Assembly (NCBI GenBank): GCA_964483245.1
Contig: CAZABP010000001.1
Coordinates: 62,001 to 126,000 of the forward strand
Direction: 5' to 3'
Source of the DNA: CAZABP01 sp964483245
Lineage (GTDB): Bacteria; Planctomycetota; UBA1135; UBA2386
DNA length: 64,000 bases
Of the stretch, positions 32,006 through 40,972 are shown piece after piece. The notes under the pieces are model-generated. The model had not been told where the DNA came from, made no database searches, and was given only the letters and a program-made list of their open reading frames with translations. Both the position numbers and the translations under genes were made by a program. Numbering within the stretch: position 1 is the stretch's first letter; every line of letters begins with the position of its first letter.

Positions 32006-33519
32006 GCCTTCTGCTCCGCGAGCCAGTTCTCGATCATCCGCGACAGCGCCGAGGGGTCCTGCGAGATCGTCTGCTCGATCTCACGCCGCATGCGGCGGAT
32101 CTGTTCTTCCTGCGGCAGCTCTTCGAGCCGCTCGACGGCGACCGGAGCTTCGCCGGCGCCGCGCGGGGCCTGGCTGCGGCGCAGCAAGCCGCGCAGGAAC
32201 AGCAACACGACCGCGACCGCCAGCAGCTGGCCGCCGAGCGGGCCCCACGACGCCAGCCAGTCCGGGATCGCGCTGCCGGAGTCGAACTCGACCGGCGGCA
32301 GCTCCTTGAACTTGCCGACGTGGATCGCGAAGCCGTTGCCGTCGCGCTGCTCGTCCCAGCCGACGGCGCCCTTGACCATCTTCGTGATCGTGTCGAGCTT
32401 CTGCTGGTCGAGCGCCAGCGACTCGTCGAGCGCCAGCGCGACCGTGAGCCGGCGCAGCTCCGGCGCGAGCTTGCCGCTCTGCGACGTGCCGATCCTGGTC
32501 TCGAACTCCTTGTCGATCGAGCTGTGCTTCTGCGTCGAGCCGCGCTCCGCCGCCGGCGTCGCCGCCGATGCGTTCTGGATCGCCGCGGCGAGGCTCGGGT
32601 CGCCGGCCGGTGCCGGCGCGCCGCCGCGCGTGTCGTCGGATTCGGTCTTCTGCCGCTTGACGAGCTGCTCGGTCGGAACGATGTCCTGCTGCTTCAGCTC
32701 CCAGTTCGGATCCAGCTCGGCGGTGACGAGCACATGCGCCTGCTCGGCGTACAGCGGATTCAACATCCGCTGCGCCTGCTCGGTCAGCCGCTCGGAGATG
32801 CTGCGCTGCATCGCCAGGAAGTCGGACGAGTCGAGGTCGGTGCCGCGGTCCGGCTCCTCGCGCCAGATCTCCTTGGTCGTCGCGTCGACGATCGTGACCG
32901 CTTCAGTCGGCACGCCGAGCGCGGCCGAGACGGTGTGCACGGCGCTGCGCGCGATCCGGCGGAAGCTCTCGCCCGGCGCGATCACCAGCACCGCGTTCGC
33001 GCTCGGCCGGTTCTGCTGCTGCAGCGACGTGTAGGCCAGCGTCTCGCGCTTGGGCTTGTGGAACGACACCGTCGCGCGGCGCACGCCGCCGAGCTGCATC
33101 AGGTTCGCCTCGGCCTGCTTGCGCTGCTTCTGCGCCAGGAAGTAGGCCTTGCTCGAGCTGTCGAGCGTCATGTTGGCGAGGCCTTCGTCGGCACCGTCGG
33201 CGCCGCCGCCGGTCAGCCCTTCGGCGACCAGCGCCGCGCGCGCATCCGCCTGCTGCGCCGCCTCGACCGTCAACGTGCTGCCTTCGATCCGGTACGGGAT
33301 CGAGCGCTGGTCGAGCGCCGCCGCAGCGAGCGCCAGCTCGCGCGGCTCGGCGAACGTGCGCAGCGCCTGCCAGTCCGGCCGGCCGGCGAACCAGACGATC
33401 GCGCCGAGGCCGGTGACCGTCGCCAGCAACACCGTGATGACGACGAGCCGCTGCCCGCCGTCGAGCCGCGCCCAGATCGAGCGGAGCTGCGCCAGGATCT
33501 CGGCCAGGAATGGCGGCAT
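32002..33519 (-). CDS. fliF: Flagellar MS-ring protein FliF
   Basis: The 505-residue protein has two transmembrane helices, one near residues 24-46 (LVVITVLLATVTGLGAIVWF) and one near 430-450 (GGQLLAVAVVLLFLRGLL). The periplasmic ring-building domains lie between them (LDQRSIPYRI, RRATVSFHKPKRETLA, VLVTAELDPNWEL). The cytoplasmic C-terminal tail binds FliG. FliF is the MS-ring on which the basal body and export gate assemble. Length is slightly below the usual 530-570 residues. Confidence 0.96.
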   Translation of the reverse strand: MPPFLAEILAQLRSIWARLDGGQRLVVITVLLATVTGLGAIVWFAGRPDWQALRTFAEPRELALAAAALDQRSIPYRIEGSTLTVEAAQQADARAALVAEGLTGGGADGADEGLANMTLDSSSKAYFLAQKQRKQAEANLMQLGGVRRATVSFHKPKRETLAYTSLQQQNRPSANAVLVIAPGESFRRIARSAVHTVSAALGVPTEAVTIVDATTKEIWREEPDRGTDLDSSDFLAMQRSISERLTEQAQRMLNPLYAEQAHVLVTAELDPNWELKQQDIVPTEQLVKRQKTESDDTRGGAPAPAGDPSLAAAIQNASAATPAAERGSTQKHSSIDKEFETRIGTSQSGKLAPELRRLTVALALDESLALDQQKLDTITKMVKGAVGWDEQRDGNGFAIHVGKFKELPPVEFDSGSAIPDWLASWGPLGGQLLAVAVVLLFLRGLLRRSQAPRGAGEAPVAVERLEELPQEEQIRRMRREIEQTISQDPSALSRMIENWLAEQKA

Positions 33520-33522
33520 CGC

Positions 33523-33846
33523 CTACACCACCGAGCGTGACAGCGTCTGCCACGCCTCGACCAGCTTGTTGCGCACTTCGAGCATCAGGTTGAACGCGAC
33601 CTCGCTCTTGCCCATCGCGATCATCAGGTCGTGCAGCTCGACCGGCTCGCCGCGGTACAGCGCGGCCGCCGTCGCGTCGGATTGCCTGCTCAGCTCGTCG
33701 ACGCCACGCATCGCGTCGACCAGCGCCGTGCCGAAGTCCTCGCCGGGGGCGGCGCTGTCCTGCTGCGGGCGGAGCTGCTGCGCCTCCCGCTCACCGAGCA
33801 GGCGCAGGTTGCGCAGATCACCGGAGATGCCGTCGAACCCGCTCAT
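33523..33846 (-). CDS. fliE: Flagellar hook-basal body complex protein FliE
   Basis: This 107-residue protein has the FliE C-terminal pattern GEPVELHDLMIAMGKSEVAF followed by NLMLEVRNKLVEAWQTL. FliE links the MS-ring to the rod. It has its own ribosome binding site (GGGAGAA) upstream of ATG 33846 and ends three bases before fliF. It belongs to the flgB-flgC-fliE start of the operon. Confidence 0.95.
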   Translation of the reverse strand: MSGFDGISGDLRNLRLLGEREAQQLRPQQDSAAPGEDFGTALVDAMRGVDELSRQSDATAAALYRGEPVELHDLMIAMGKSEVAFNLMLEVRNKLVEAWQTLSRSVV

Positions 33847-33864
33847 GGTTCAGTTCTCCCTGCG

Positions 33865-34320
33865 CTAGCTGCGCAGGTGTTGGACCGCCGCCTGCAGCAT
33901 CGAGCGGTAGGCCTTCATCGTGGCCAGGTTCGCCTCGAAGCCCCGCTCGATCGCCGCGACGTCGACCAGCTCCTGGAACAGGTCGACGTTCGACATCAAC
34001 ACGTAGCCGGCCTCGTTCGCCTCGGGATGCTGCGGCATGTGGCGCGGCACGAACGGCGTCATCCGGTCCTCGACGACTTCGCGGACGCGCACGCCGCCGG
34101 CCAGCTTGGATGCACCCGGCAGCTCGCCGAGCGAGCCGCCGACGCGCTGCAGGACCTCCTCGAACACGACCGTCTTGCGCCGGTACGGCTCGCGCGTGCG
34201 GCCGCCGACGATGTGCATGTTGCCGAGGTTCGCCGACACCACCTCCGAGCGCTGCAGCTCCGCGCGCAGCCCCGCGGCCGAGATGTCGAACCCTTGGAAG
34301 ATCCCCTGCATCGGTTCCAT
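33865..34320 (-). CDS. flgC: Flagellar basal-body rod protein FlgC
   Basis: This 151-residue rod protein has the N-terminal FlgB/FlgC pattern (FDISAAGLRAELQRSEVVSA, NLGNMHIVGG) and the C-terminal YVLMSNVDLFQELVDVAAIE with a final coiled coil. The usual NIAN word reads NLGN. ATG 34320 is chosen over an in-frame ATG seven codons upstream because GGGAGG lies at the right distance before it. Confidence 0.93.
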   Translation of the reverse strand: MEPMQGIFQGFDISAAGLRAELQRSEVVSANLGNMHIVGGRTREPYRRKTVVFEEVLQRVGGSLGELPGASKLAGGVRVREVVEDRMTPFVPRHMPQHPEANEAGYVLMSNVDLFQELVDVAAIERGFEANLATMKAYRSMLQAAVQHLRS

Positions 34321-34337
34321 CGCCACCTCCCGTTGCC

Positions 34338-34685
34338 TCACCTGCCGAAGATCGCCCGGTTGAGCCGCGCGAACTTGCTGCCGGCCCGCTGTGCCGCGAC
34401 CTCGAACAGCAGCCGGACCTTGTCCAGCGTCGCCATCTCGTCGAACAGCGAGACGTTGTTCTGCCCGGCCGGGCCGGACTCGTCGCGCACCACCTGCGGG
34501 TGCACGTCGCCGCCCGGTTCGCCGGCCGCATGCGCCTTGCGCAGCTCCGCCTCGAACGAGACCTCGTAGCGTTTGAATCCCGGCGTGTTCTGGTTCGCGA
34601 CGTTGTGTTGGATCGTGCGCGCCCGCACGGTCATCGCGTCCAGGACCCGCTGGGTCAGACCCAGATCACGGTCGAAATCGATCAT
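34338..34685 (-). CDS. flgB: Flagellar basal-body rod protein FlgB
   Basis: The 115-residue product from ATG 34685 (MIDFDRDLGLTQRVLDAMTV) has the rod-protein signature RTIQHNVANQNTPGFKRYEV and the C-terminal SLFDEMATLDKVRLLFEVAA. FlgB is the first rod subunit. An in-frame ATG at 34724 would add 13 residues rich in Gly and Pro, unlike the family, so the shorter start is preferred. It is the first gene of the flagellar operon. The 140 bases up to the divergent methyltransferase (34686-34825) hold the promoters of both, but no sigma-28-like element was found for flgB. Confidence 0.92.
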   Translation of the reverse strand: MIDFDRDLGLTQRVLDAMTVRARTIQHNVANQNTPGFKRYEVSFEAELRKAHAAGEPGGDVHPQVVRDESGPAGQNNVSLFDEMATLDKVRLLFEVAAQRAGSKFARLNRAIFGR

Positions 34686-34825
34686 GCCTTTGCCTGCCCC
34701 GGGACCAGGCATCCCGGGACGCACGGCTGATCGGCCGCGGGGCGGGGTGGGCTTTAGCGTGAAGGTCCGGTGGCGGGGCGGGATCGGTGCGCGGGGCGGG
34801 TATAGGATCGCCGGGATACCCGACC

Positions 34826-35482
34826 ATGCGACGCGAGCTCGAACCGGAGTACATGGACACCCCAGAGGAGTCCGCGAGCTACGACGCGATGGACCACAGC
34901 GCCGCGAATGCGGCCGTCGTCGAGCGGCTGCTGGAGCTCGGCGCTACGGCCGGCCAGGCGCTCGACATCGGGACCGGCCCGGGACACATCCCGATCCTGC
35001 TCGCACAGGCCGCGCCGGCGCTGCGGATCACCGGCTTCGACGCAGCAGCGACGATGCTCGAGATCGCGGCACGGCGGATCGCCGACGCCGGGTTGCGGGA
35101 GCGGATCACGCTGCGCCAGGGGGACGCCAAGCAGCTCCCGTTCGCCGATGCGACGTTCGACGTCGTGTTCAGCAACACGATCCTGCACCACATCCCGGAT
35201 CCGATCCCGTTCCTGGCGGAAGCCTGGCGCGTCTGCAGACCGCACGGTGTGTTGATGATCCGCGACCTGCGCCGTCCGGACGACGAAGCGGAGCTGAACC
35301 GATTGGTCGAGCTGCACACGGCCGGCGCGACCGAGAGCCAGCGCGCGCTGTTCGCGGCGAGCCTGCGCGCGGCGCTGACGCTCGACGAAGCGCGTGACGC
35401 GGTGCGCGCGGCCGGCATGCGCGGCGTCGCGGTCGAGCTGAGCTCCGACCGGCACTACACGATCGAGACCGAGCGCCCGTGA
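34826..35482 (+). CDS. Class I SAM-dependent methyltransferase
   Basis: The 218-residue protein shows the SAM-binding motif I ALDIGTGPGHIPILLA, an acidic residue at the end of strand 2 (ITGFDAAATMLEIA), and the later motifs DATFDVVFSNTILHHIPDP and CRPHGVLMIRDLRRP. This matches the UbiE/Methyltransf_11 group. The substrate is unknown. ATG 34826 follows a TATAGGAT word at 34801-34808. The stop overlaps the next gene (GTGA), so the two are cotranslated. Confidence 0.85.
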   Translation: MRRELEPEYMDTPEESASYDAMDHSAANAAVVERLLELGATAGQALDIGTGPGHIPILLAQAAPALRITGFDAAATMLEIAARRIADAGLRERITLRQGDAKQLPFADATFDVVFSNTILHHIPDPIPFLAEAWRVCRPHGVLMIRDLRRPDDEAELNRLVELHTAGATESQRALFAASLRAALTLDEARDAVRAAGMRGVAVELSSDRHYTIETERP

Positions 35483-36417
35483 CGCGTCCGCATCCGGACC
35501 GTGCGGCGCGCACACTGGCCGAGCGCGCCGCCATGCTCGCGGCCGGTGGAACGTTCGCCCCGTCGGAACCAGGCCCCGGCAGTGCCGATGCACGCCTCGA
35601 TCTGAAGACACTGCGCATCCACACGGAGCGGGCGCTCGCCGAGCGCGGCACCGACGCGGCGCGCGCGCGGCTCGCGGGTCTCGACACTCCGGACCTGCTG
35701 GCCGGCACGGTGCAGGACGGCACCGCGCGCGGGCTCGCGGTCGCGTACGAGGAGGCGCTCAGTCTGTGCACGCCGGCGCCGCCCGGGCCAGCGCCAGAGG
35801 ACCCAGAGGCCCGCATCGTGATCGGACCGGCGCTGCGCAAGATCAAGGACCTGCTGGTCGCGTCCGGCGGCGCGCGCGCGCGCTTCTCGCGTAAGCGCGG
35901 GCTGCACTTCGTCGACCGCGCACGCGACCTGAACCTCGAGGACTGCCTCGCCTTCGAGGACCAGCGTGACCTCGGGACGCTGGATGGCTTCGTCGCCGCA
36001 CCGGACGAACGCCCGCGGCTGTACAGCCCGGCATTCCTGACGCCGGTGCGGTTCGTGCAATCCCCGCGCGGCGATGCGCTGCGGCTCGAAGGGACCCTCG
36101 GCCGCGGACCCTGGTCGCACGGCTGCCGGCTCGAGCTGCACGGTCGGCCGGACGAGTCTGCGCTGCGCCTGCGCGTCGCGATCCACAACCGGCACGACGA
36201 CCATCGCTTGCGGATCCGGTTCTGGCGCTTCCCGGATCCGCCAGGGCTCACGTGCGCGACGACGCCACCGCTCGTGCGGATCGATCACGGCGATCGCTGG
36301 TTCTGGACCACGTCGGTCGTGCGCGCGTGCGGACGGCTCGTGGTCTGCGATGCGCTCGTCGACGTGCCGGATGCGCAGTGCAAGGGCTGGATCACGCACG
36401 AGTTCCTGCTCGGTTGA
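35479..36417 (+). CDS. Protein of unknown function with possible C-terminal beta-sandwich
   Basis: The 312-residue protein starts at GTG 35479, overlapping the methyltransferase stop. Residues 1-100 are helical. Residues ~160-312 are beta-rich, with SALRLRVAIHNRHDDHRLRI recalling the C-terminal domain of alpha-mannosidases (a weak, by-eye similarity). No signal peptide, membrane helix or catalytic motif was recognised. Context with a methyltransferase suggests a shared substrate, but nothing firmer can be said. Confidence 0.6.
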   Translation: MTRPHPDRAARTLAERAAMLAAGGTFAPSEPGPGSADARLDLKTLRIHTERALAERGTDAARARLAGLDTPDLLAGTVQDGTARGLAVAYEEALSLCTPAPPGPAPEDPEARIVIGPALRKIKDLLVASGGARARFSRKRGLHFVDRARDLNLEDCLAFEDQRDLGTLDGFVAAPDERPRLYSPAFLTPVRFVQSPRGDALRLEGTLGRGPWSHGCRLELHGRPDESALRLRVAIHNRHDDHRLRIRFWRFPDPPGLTCATTPPLVRIDHGDRWFWTTSVVRACGRLVVCDALVDVPDAQCKGWITHEFLLG

Positions 36418-36464
36418 GCGAAACTGTGGAAAGTTCCGGGTTGGCAGCATCGCTGTAGCGACGC

Positions 36465-36470
36465 TAGGCT
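36465..36470 (+). promoter_or_regulatory. -10-like box before the degenerate sensor kinase
   Basis: TAGGCT in CGCTAGGCTCGCGCCCC lies 26 bases before ATG 36497, giving a leader of about 20 bases. Confidence 0.4.
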
Positions 36471-36496
36471 CGCGCCCCTTTCGCCTCGTCCAAGCG

Positions 36497-37708
36497 ATGC
36501 TCGAGATCCCTGCCGCGCTGCTCGTCGGCTCGCTGCTGACCTGGATCGGGATGCGATGGTGGCAGACGCGCGTGACACGCGCACAGGCCCCAGCGCCGCC
36601 CGCACCGGCACCGGTCTGCAACGAGCTTCCGCGCAACCTCAGCGCAGTCGCCGGCAGCGTCGGACACGAGTTCGCCAACCTCAGCTCCGGGATCGAAGGG
36701 CACGCACAGCTCCTGTGCGAAGCGATGGGCGAGCCGGCGCAGATCGCCGAACGCGCCGAACAACTGTGGAGCGCAGTGCGCCGGCTGCGGCTGTTCAGCG
36801 AGAAGCTGCTCGCCTGCGCGTCGCCGGTACCGCGTGCAACCGAGCCGGTCGAGCTCGGGCCGCTGCTGGGCGGGCTGCAGCACGAGATGGAGGCGCACCT
36901 GGGCGGCGGCTTCCAGGTCACGATCCGCGCCAGCGAGGCGCTGCCGCCGGTGCTCGGCGATCCGACCGCGCTGCGCAACGCGATCCTGTTCTTCGTCGAC
37001 GCCGTGCTCGGGATCGAGCCGGATGCCGCAACGGTCGTCATCAGTGCAACCCCGGACCTCGACGAGGACGAGGAGCCGGGCGTGGACCTGGAGCTGCAGG
37101 TCGAATCGGAATCCGGCAGGCGCGTAGTGAGCGACCGCGACCTCGCGTCGGAGCTCGGATTCCGCGCCTGCGAGAATCTGCTGGCCGCGTTCGGTGCCGA
37201 GCTGCGCGTGGATCACCTCGCCGGGCTCAGCACCGTCGCGTCGATCCGGCTGCGTGCCGCCGACGAACCGGTCGCCGAGCCTGAGGAGCACGAGGGCCCG
37301 CCGGTCCAGCTCTCGACGCATCCGTACGGCGGGGTGTTGATCGCCGAGTCGGATCCGACGCTGCGCGAGATGATCGCGACCGAGCTCGCCCCGTCGGGAC
37401 GCAACCTGTTCGTCTGCCCGAACGGGAGTCATGCGCGCGAACTGTTCCAGCGCACGCCGGCGATGTTCGAGCTGTTGATCCTGGAGCAGGATGCACGGCT
37501 GTGGCCGGGTGACGAGCTGGCGCTCGAAGCGCTGGCCGATGCGCGCGCGCCGGACGTGCACGTGCTGCTGCTCGGCAACGGCCGCGACCCGAGCGTCGCG
37601 CAGCAGGCGCGGCCGGACCGCTGCCTGCGGATCGACAAGCCATTCGGCCTGATGGAGCTGCGCGATGCGCTCGCGAGCCTGGTCGCACTGCCGGTCGGGC
37701 GCGGCTGA
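36497..37708 (+). CDS. Degenerate hybrid sensor kinase-like protein (pseudo-HK plus pseudo-receiver)
   Basis: The 403-residue protein has one N-terminal membrane helix (LLVGSLLTWIGMRWW). An H-box-like segment follows, with His57 in GSVGHEFANLSSGIEGH, like the HisKA form of two-component kinases. The ATPase region (~95-265) is poorly conserved: the second asparagine of the N box is absent (ALRNAILFFVDAVLG) and no clear glycine boxes exist. Residues ~277-403 have a receiver fold (GVLIAESDPTLREM, then the lysine in RIDKPFGLMELRDAL), but the acceptor position reads ILEQD, not a usual aspartate site. It probably works as a scaffold or binding protein. It is followed directly by the rph operon. Confidence 0.65.
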   Translation: MLEIPAALLVGSLLTWIGMRWWQTRVTRAQAPAPPAPAPVCNELPRNLSAVAGSVGHEFANLSSGIEGHAQLLCEAMGEPAQIAERAEQLWSAVRRLRLFSEKLLACASPVPRATEPVELGPLLGGLQHEMEAHLGGGFQVTIRASEALPPVLGDPTALRNAILFFVDAVLGIEPDAATVVISATPDLDEDEEPGVDLELQVESESGRRVVSDRDLASELGFRACENLLAAFGAELRVDHLAGLSTVASIRLRAADEPVAEPEEHEGPPVQLSTHPYGGVLIAESDPTLREMIATELAPSGRNLFVCPNGSHARELFQRTPAMFELLILEQDARLWPGDELALEALADARAPDVHVLLLGNGRDPSVAQQARPDRCLRIDKPFGLMELRDALASLVALPVGRG

Positions 37709-37752
37709 CCCGCATTCCTGATGAACCCCTGCTGCGAACGGCGCAGCATCGG

Positions 37753-37758
37753 TATCTT
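37753..37758 (+). promoter_or_regulatory. -10-like box for the rph-rdgB-lepA-lepB-lptB operon
   Basis: TATCTT in CGGTATCTTGCGCCCCCC lies 35 bases before the inferred rph start, so the leader is about 29 bases and contains GAGG. Confidence 0.45.
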
Positions 37759-37782
37759 GCGCCCCCCTTTTTCCGCCCCACC

Positions 37783-37786
37783 GAGG
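37783..37786 (+). promoter_or_regulatory. Shine-Dalgarno that fixes the CTG start of rph
   Basis: GAGG lies seven bases before CTG 37794. No ATG, GTG or TTG exists in frame at a suitable place upstream, and the next in-frame GTG (37878) would remove 28 conserved residues. Confidence 0.55.
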
Positions 37787-37793
37787 TGCTGAC

Positions 37794-38513
37794 CTGAAGC
37801 GTTCCGACGGCAGACAACCGGAGCAATTCCGTCCGATCCGATTCCAGCGCGGGTTCACGCGCAATGCGCCCGGCTCCGTGCTGGTCGAGGCCGGCAAGAC
37901 GCAGGTTCTGTGCACGGTCTCGATGGCGGACCAGGTCCCGTTCTGGCTCAAGGGGAGCGGCTCCGCGTGGCTCAGCGCCGAGTACTCGATGCTGCCCGGC
38001 TCGACCGCCGACCGCAAACCGCGCGAAGGGCGCGCCGGCCGTGTCGACGGGCGCAACCAGGAGATCCAACGGCTGGTCGGCCGGACGCTGCGCGCGATCG
38101 TCGACCTGACGCTGCTGCCGGAGTGCACGATCTGGGTCGACTGCGACGTGCTGTCGGCCGACGGCGGCACGCGCACGGCGGCGATCAACGGTGCCTGCGT
38201 CGCGCTGTACGACGCGATGCTCGAGTTCGAAGCGCGCAAGCTGGTGCGCAAGTGGCCGCTGCGCGGGCTGGTCAGCGCGATGTCGGTCGGGCTCGTCGAC
38301 GGCGCCCAGCTGGTCGACCTCGACTACAGCGAGGACAGCAAGGCGGACGTCGACCTGAACGTCGTCTGCCTCGAGGACGGCAGGTTCGTCGAGGTGCAGG
38401 GGACCGGAGAGCGCACGCCGTTCGACGAGGCGCAGTTCCACGGGCTGGTCGGCGCCGGCCGCACCGCCTGCCTCGCCGTGCAGGATCTCCAGCGCAAGGC
38501 GATCGGGATTTGA
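37794..38513 (+). CDS. rph: Ribonuclease PH
   Basis: The 239-residue phosphorolytic exoribonuclease trims the 3' ends of tRNA precursors. Family motifs are RPIRFQRGFTRNAPGSVLVE, STADRKPREGRAGRVDGRNQ, IWVDCDVLSADGGTRTAAI and EVQGTGERTPFD. Full length and alignment of the N-terminus (KRSDGRQPEQFRPI against the usual start followed by RPxxRxxNQVRP) require initiation at CTG 37794, an uncommon start codon. The stop overlaps rdgB (TTGA), a frequent gene pair in bacteria. Confidence 0.93.
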   Translation: MKRSDGRQPEQFRPIRFQRGFTRNAPGSVLVEAGKTQVLCTVSMADQVPFWLKGSGSAWLSAEYSMLPGSTADRKPREGRAGRVDGRNQEIQRLVGRTLRAIVDLTLLPECTIWVDCDVLSADGGTRTAAINGACVALYDAMLEFEARKLVRKWPLRGLVSAMSVGLVDGAQLVDLDYSEDSKADVDLNVVCLEDGRFVEVQGTGERTPFDEAQFHGLVGAGRTACLAVQDLQRKAIGI

Positions 38514-39159
38514 GCCGGGCGCGGCTCTGGCTCGCGACGACCAACCGCAAGAAGCAGGCGGAGCTGGCACGACTGCTGGACGGGCTCGGGATCGAAGTCC
38601 GCGGCGCGGACGCGGCGCCGGAGCCGCTGGTCGTCGACGAGGATGCGCCGGACTTCGCCGGCAACGCGCGCAAGAAGGCGCTCGCGATGGCGCGGCTGAC
38701 CGGTGGTACCGCGCTCGGCGACGACTCCGGCCTGGTCGTGGATGCCCTCGGCGGGCGACCAGGGGTCCGGTCTGCCCGGTATGCGGGGCCGGACGCCACC
38801 GACGCCGATCGGATCGCGAAGCTGCTCGCGGAGATGGCGGGCGTGCCGCCGGCATCGCGCACCGCGCGGTTCGTCTGCGCGCTGTGCCTCGCAGCGCCGG
38901 ACGGACGCGTCCTGGTCGAGCTCGAAGGGCGCTGCGAAGGCTGGATCGCCGCGACGCCTAGTGGCACGGGCGGCTTTGGCTACGATCCCGTCTTCGTTGC
39001 GCGCGCAGGGCGGGACCAGAAGCCGACCGGCGCGCGCCCGACCACGTTCGCCGAGCTGAGCCCGCAGGACAAGGACGCCCTCTCGCACCGCGGCGCGGCA
39101 TTGCGCCAGCTCGCCGCGTGGCTCAGGAGCCATCCCGCAGCGCTCGACCCGATCCCGCA

Positions 39160-39163
<4 letters not shown>
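38510..39163 (+). CDS. rdgB: dITP/XTP pyrophosphatase RdgB
   Basis: The 217-residue house-cleaning NTPase removes dITP and XTP from the nucleotide pool. Motifs are WLATTNRKKQAELARLL, TALGDDSGLVVDALGGRPGV, SARYAG, GTGGFGYDPVFV and LSPQDKDALSHRGAALRQL. The start is TTG 38510, overlapping the rph stop codon (TTGA), which gives SRARLWLATTN at the expected place. It overlaps lepA by four bases at its end. Confidence 0.93.
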
Positions 39164-40971
<1,808 letters not shown>

Positions 40972-40972
40972 G

